From Cecembia calidifontis (GTDB taxonomy: Bacteria; Bacteroidota; Bacteroidia; Cytophagales; Cyclobacteriaceae): a DNA stretch of 64,000 bases. Below the pieces are notes generated by a model, which was not told the DNA's origin, did no database searches, and saw only the letters and a list, made by a program, of their open reading frames with translations. Position numbers and translations under genes: made by a program. The stretch is from contig NZ_SGXG01000001.1 in NCBI RefSeq assembly GCF_004216715.1, positions 1,796,001-1,860,000 on the forward strand. Direction: 5' to 3'. Positions 61,277 to 64,000 of the stretch are shown here, in pieces. How positions within the stretch are numbered: the stretch's first letter is position 1; every line of letters starts with the position of its first letter.

Positions 61277-61483
61277 ATGAAAACAACAACATTCAGATTT
61301 CCAAAAACTGTCATAGCAGTTGCAGGAGCAGCAGCTATGATGTTTGCTACATGTGGTGTGGTGCTTGTATCCAATTCGACGGTGCAGGCGCAGTCCGGAG
61401 GAATTTGGCACGGTAGTGAGTTCTGTGAAAGGCCAGGTAATTTCACATGCTTACCTCCCGTGGATGTAAAAGTAGAAGATTAA
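61277..61483 (+). CDS. Exported Cys-containing peptide, array copy 4, 68 aa
   Basis: The leader is conserved (MKTTTFRFPKTVIAVAGAAA), but after it the protein differs: MMFATCGVVLVSNSTVQAQS gives a standard signal-peptide cleavage site (VQA-QS) without the acidic linker, and the core has two cysteines (FCERPGNFTCLPPVDVKVED). CLP is kept from the C-L-P-T-F-CC core of copies 1-3. It is the most divergent peptide of the array. Confidence 0.78.
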   Translation: MKTTTFRFPKTVIAVAGAAAMMFATCGVVLVSNSTVQAQSGGIWHGSEFCERPGNFTCLPPVDVKVED

Positions 61484-61553
61484 TTTTTTAGGGTGCAAAT
61501 AGGAAACTTGTTCTTATTTGCGTCCCGTTATTGGACAGTTTAATCAAGTAATA

Positions 61554-62732
61554 ATGAATATTAGAGTTTCTTGTATAGTATGCATTTTCCTAACACTAGT
61601 AGCTTGCTCTGAAAAGAAAATGGAAGAGTCGCTAGGAGTTTTTCGGCAAGTGAATACCTATCATTTGGATTTGGATAGGTTTACCTCTCCTACAGAGGAT
61701 CATTATCAATATGTACCGGATTGGAAGGGGGAGGAGGCCTATGCATTTCATATTGAAGCCAAAGGACAGATCAAATTGTACAGTTTAGCATCCGGAGCTT
61801 TGCTAGAGACTTTACCCTATGCTCTCAATCAACCGAATTTACAGTATGGGGTCCAAGATTTTTATATCCTGAATGAGGACAGTATTTTTTTAAACCGTCG
61901 CCGTGCGTACAAGGTTTACCTTATTGATAGCCAATTTGAAATCATCCGGACATTGAATTTTATGCCAGAGGATGATGAAATAGACAAAAATACCGGTTGG
62001 CCTAAATCTAAAGACACATTTTTACCCGTTTGGAATAGAAACAGGTTTTTTAGAAAAATTGGAGAGGAAATTTTTCTTACAGGAGCACCAAATTTTGATT
62101 CCCGCTTTGCAGATGCTACCTATACAAAAACATTGCTTAATTCTTATTCTCTAGCCACCAAAAAGATTATTCCTGTTTTGGGATATCCGGAAAGAATTCA
62201 GGGCAAGGCTTGGGGGGAGTTTTTTGACATGGTTTTTTTAGATTACAGCCCTGAGGGAGATTTTTTTGTTATAAGCTATGCTGCAGATGAACAGGCTTAT
62301 GTAGCAGATAGGTCTATGCATGTGGTCCATGCGTTTGATGCCTACCCGCTGGATTTCAAAAAAGTACCTCCTTTATCTAAGAAAGAAGTAGAAAATAATG
62401 ATGCATACAGAGCCCATTGGCAGGAAAATAATATTTTTGGCCCTATTCATTGGGATCCTTATAGAAACTTGATCTATAGGATTATGGAAGAACCTAATGA
62501 AGATTATATCCCAAATCTGCTTAGAGATCCCATTCAAAGGGCGAGAAACATGGTAGTCATGGCATTTGATCCTAAGCAAAATTATAAAAAAGTAGCCGAG
62601 ATGCGTCTGAAGAAAACGGCAAAAGGTCTTTTTCTTGATCGCTGCTTTGTCAATGAAAAGGGACTCAATATTACCTATGTGGATTTGGAAAATGAGGATA
62701 AGCTGTACTTTAAGACTTTTTTAGTGGAATGA
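61554..62732 (+). CDS. DUF4221-like propeller lipoprotein, array copy 4, 392 aa
   Basis: The ATG at 61554 gives a lipoprotein signal (VCIFLTLVACSEKK, cysteine near residue 17); an upstream in-frame start at 61518 is less likely. The body is the most divergent of the four (for example WNRNRFFRKIGEEIFLTGAP near 162), but the last ~60 residues (NMVVMAFDPKQNYKKVAEMR to KTFLVE) return to the common sequence. Overlaps its CxxC gene by ATGA. Confidence 0.75.
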   Translation: MNIRVSCIVCIFLTLVACSEKKMEESLGVFRQVNTYHLDLDRFTSPTEDHYQYVPDWKGEEAYAFHIEAKGQIKLYSLASGALLETLPYALNQPNLQYGVQDFYILNEDSIFLNRRRAYKVYLIDSQFEIIRTLNFMPEDDEIDKNTGWPKSKDTFLPVWNRNRFFRKIGEEIFLTGAPNFDSRFADATYTKTLLNSYSLATKKIIPVLGYPERIQGKAWGEFFDMVFLDYSPEGDFFVISYAADEQAYVADRSMHVVHAFDAYPLDFKKVPPLSKKEVENNDAYRAHWQENNIFGPIHWDPYRNLIYRIMEEPNEDYIPNLLRDPIQRARNMVVMAFDPKQNYKKVAEMRLKKTAKGLFLDRCFVNEKGLNITYVDLENEDKLYFKTFLVE

Positions 62733-63133
62733 GAAATACAATACTTTTCCTGCTTTTGATTTTTACCTTTTCAAGCTGTGACAAGACCTCTGAAAAGGGG
62801 GGGTATCATCTCTATCTTGAGGAGGTTTTGGGGCATGCACCTGATGAATCTCAACAATATGTTTTGGTTTCTGATTACAGTTGCTCTTCCTGTAAGGGAA
62901 AGGTTTATCGGGAGATAGAGGAGAAGTCCAGTACTAAAGTATATATTATCTTACAGCCTATGAATAAGGTCATTATTCAGGACCGTTTTCGGGAAGCTAT
63001 TAGTGAAAACAGGATGATTATTGATACGGCGAGACTTAATCTGGAGAAGGGAGTGATTATTGACAAGGCAGTGGAGGTACAGTTCCAAGATGGAAAATGG
63101 GTAGTAAGGGAGCTGTATGGAGTTATTGAATAG
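62729..63133 (+). CDS. Small CxxC lipoprotein, array copy 4, 134 aa
   Basis: Signal FTFSSCDKTSE and CxxC in VLVSDYSCSSCKGKVYREIE. Its second half is almost identical to copy 1 (PMNKVIIQDRFREAISENRM, then VQFQDGKWVVRELYGVIE), which shows exchange between the outermost units. Confidence 0.75.
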   Translation: MRNTILFLLLIFTFSSCDKTSEKGGYHLYLEEVLGHAPDESQQYVLVSDYSCSSCKGKVYREIEEKSSTKVYIILQPMNKVIIQDRFREAISENRMIIDTARLNLEKGVIIDKAVEVQFQDGKWVVRELYGVIE

Positions 63134-63142
63134 CCGATTCCC

Positions 63143-63307
63143 TGATTTTTTCTCCTCAGTTCCGAACCTTTTCCCTTCAAGCAAAAGCATATCGATGAAT
63201 TTGCCGCTTATTTACCGCAAACGCATGTACAATTGGTGGACGGAGAAATGTTTTCCTGGTATGGGAGCAGGAGTTTAAAAGTCAGAGATTATTTCAAGAG
63301 TTTCTAG
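63143..63307 (+). pseudogene. Copied 3' end of a BtuF-like gene, array end
   Basis: The first ~130 bases match the other fragments (SEPFPFKQKHIDEFAAYLPQ, VQLVDGEMFSWYGSR). After SWYGSR the sequence departs and reads SLKVRDYFKSF to a stop at 63305-63307, a plausible BtuF-type end of a different lineage. No start is present. Confidence 0.8.
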
Positions 63308-63424
63308 ATTTAAAAGGTTTACCCAATCTGTTTGCCGTTTATAAAATTATAAATCATTCTGACGGACTTTTTTAAAAATTTTAATTAACTTTTGCTCTTC
63401 AAAATTTACAATTTCCCTAATGCC

Positions 63425-64000
63425 ATGAAGCAACAAAGAAGGAACTTCTTGAAAAAACTAGGTGCGACAGGGGCAGTTGCCGCCTTAAGTCCTCTCGCGC
63501 TCAGTCCAGAAGCAAAAGCAAAAAATATTTTGGATAGAAGTCAGCCATTCTCATCCCTCAATAATTCTACGATAAAATTAGCCTTAATAGGAGCTGGAAT
63601 TATGGGGATAGAAGATACCAACACGGCACTTCGCCATGCCAATGTTGAACTTGTGGCTGTTTGCGACCTATATAAGGGGAGGCTGGATGCGGCAAAACAA
63701 CGTTGGGGGAACCATCTTTTTGTCACGCAAGATCATACAGAATTACTCAAGAGGAAAGATTTGGATGCAGTGATCATAGCCACTTCTGACCACTGGCACA
63801 AGCAGATCAGTATAGATGCCCTCAATGCAGGAAAGCATGTGTATTGTGAAAAGCCCATGGTTCACTCAGTAAAAGAGGGCATGGACGTGATCAATGCCTG
63901 GAAAAAGTCAGGCAAAGTAATGATTGTGGGTAGCCAAGGTGTTTCTTCTTTGGGCAATGAAAAAGCGAAAGAATTATTGGCGGAAGGTGTGATAGGAGAT
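63425..64000 (+). CDS. Tat-exported Gfo/Idh/MocA-family oxidoreductase, 5' part, cut by window edge
   Basis: ATG at 63425 starts MKQQRRNFLKKLGATGAVAA, a twin-arginine signal. The Rossmann part follows: KLALIGAGIMGIEDTNTALR near 53, VAVCDLYKGRL, IIATSDHWHKQISIDAL near 116 and the EKP motif in VYCEKPMVHSVKEG near 140. The frame is open to the end of the window (192 codons seen). It is related to, but distinct from, the protein at 43758-45125 and lies just outside the array. Confidence 0.9.
   Translation, partial: MKQQRRNFLKKLGATGAVAALSPLALSPEAKAKNILDRSQPFSSLNNSTIKLALIGAGIMGIEDTNTALRHANVELVAVCDLYKGRLDAAKQRWGNHLFVTQDHTELLKRKDLDAVIIATSDHWHKQISIDALNAGKHVYCEKPMVHSVKEGMDVINAWKKSGKVMIVGSQGVSSLGNEKAKELLAEGVIGD

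Larger units (their letters stand above)
51264..63307. repeat. Tandem array of four ~2.9 kb kinase/Cys-peptide/propeller/CxxC cassettes
   Basis: Units run head-to-tail. Each contains, in order, the 3' end of the BtuF-like gene, the kinase-like gene (minus strand), a T tract, the Cys-peptide, the propeller lipoprotein and the CxxC lipoprotein. Unit 1 (51264-55304) uses the intact BtuF-like gene and holds an IS30 element, units 2 (55305-58191) and 3 (from 58192) start with BtuF fragments, and unit 4 (from about 61093) has lost its BtuF fragment and most of its kinase. A final BtuF fragment closes the array at 63143-63307. Units 2 and 3 are the most alike, so they are probably the youngest duplication. 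Confidence 0.9.

Overview
The window looks like a chromosome segment of a Bacteroidota bacterium, most likely order Cytophagales near Cyclobacteriaceae/Algoriphagus. This is inferred from family content only: DUF4293 and DUF4153 membrane proteins, DUF4397 and DUF4221-like lipoproteins, a TIGR03991-type GlmU-like protein, a Wzi-like capsule protein, many short-lipobox lipoproteins and TAnnTTTG-like promoter words. No rRNA, tRNA or CRISPR array was seen.

Layout. 0-3.8 kb is an accessory patch: a cut-off protein end, two related lipoprotein genes (the second broken), a relic of the hemB 3' end, a tiny Cys-rich exported peptide and a DUF4221-like propeller lipoprotein. 3.8-24.6 kb is mostly housekeeping: a GroES-like protein, dnaK (with a sigma-54-type promoter), a MOSC protein, hemE, two ABC exporters, truA, a transsulfuration enzyme, comM, a Wzi-like protein, and a winged-helix regulator with matching operators before two operons. 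24.9-26.6 kb is an IS1380-family element. 27.7-36.1 kb holds rpmE2, a broken Uma2 gene and a tight operon (GlmU-like, holB, RimB-like protease, rimK, hemC, peptidyl-prolyl isomerase, RmlD-like) followed by a sodium symporter. 36.2-50.4 kb has a lone receiver domain, outer-membrane proteins, a VPS10/BNR protein, divIC, cysE-cysM, a Tat oxidoreductase, an Ldh-type dehydrogenase, a Ppx phosphatase, a carboxyltransferase and an M42 peptidase.

The unusual part is 51.3-63.3 kb: four head-to-tail copies of a roughly 2.9 kb cassette. Each cassette has a small divergent kinase-like gene on the minus strand, a homopolymeric T tract, then on the plus strand a short exported Cys-containing peptide, a DUF4221-like propeller lipoprotein and a small CxxC lipoprotein whose start overlaps the propeller stop (ATGA). 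Three junctions carry a copied 3' end of the upstream BtuF-like gene, which shows how the array grew. An IS30-family element sits in copy 1, copy 3 has a frameshift in its CxxC gene, and the kinase of copy 4 is reduced to its first ~37 codons. The propeller genes are mosaics: copies 2 and 3 are nearly identical at both ends and clearly different in the middle. A solitary peptide-plus-propeller pair at 2.26-3.71 kb looks like a simpler relative. The arrangement suggests an envelope system built around a secreted disulfide-type peptide, a lipoprotein partner and a thiol-active lipoprotein. Its function is not known to me.
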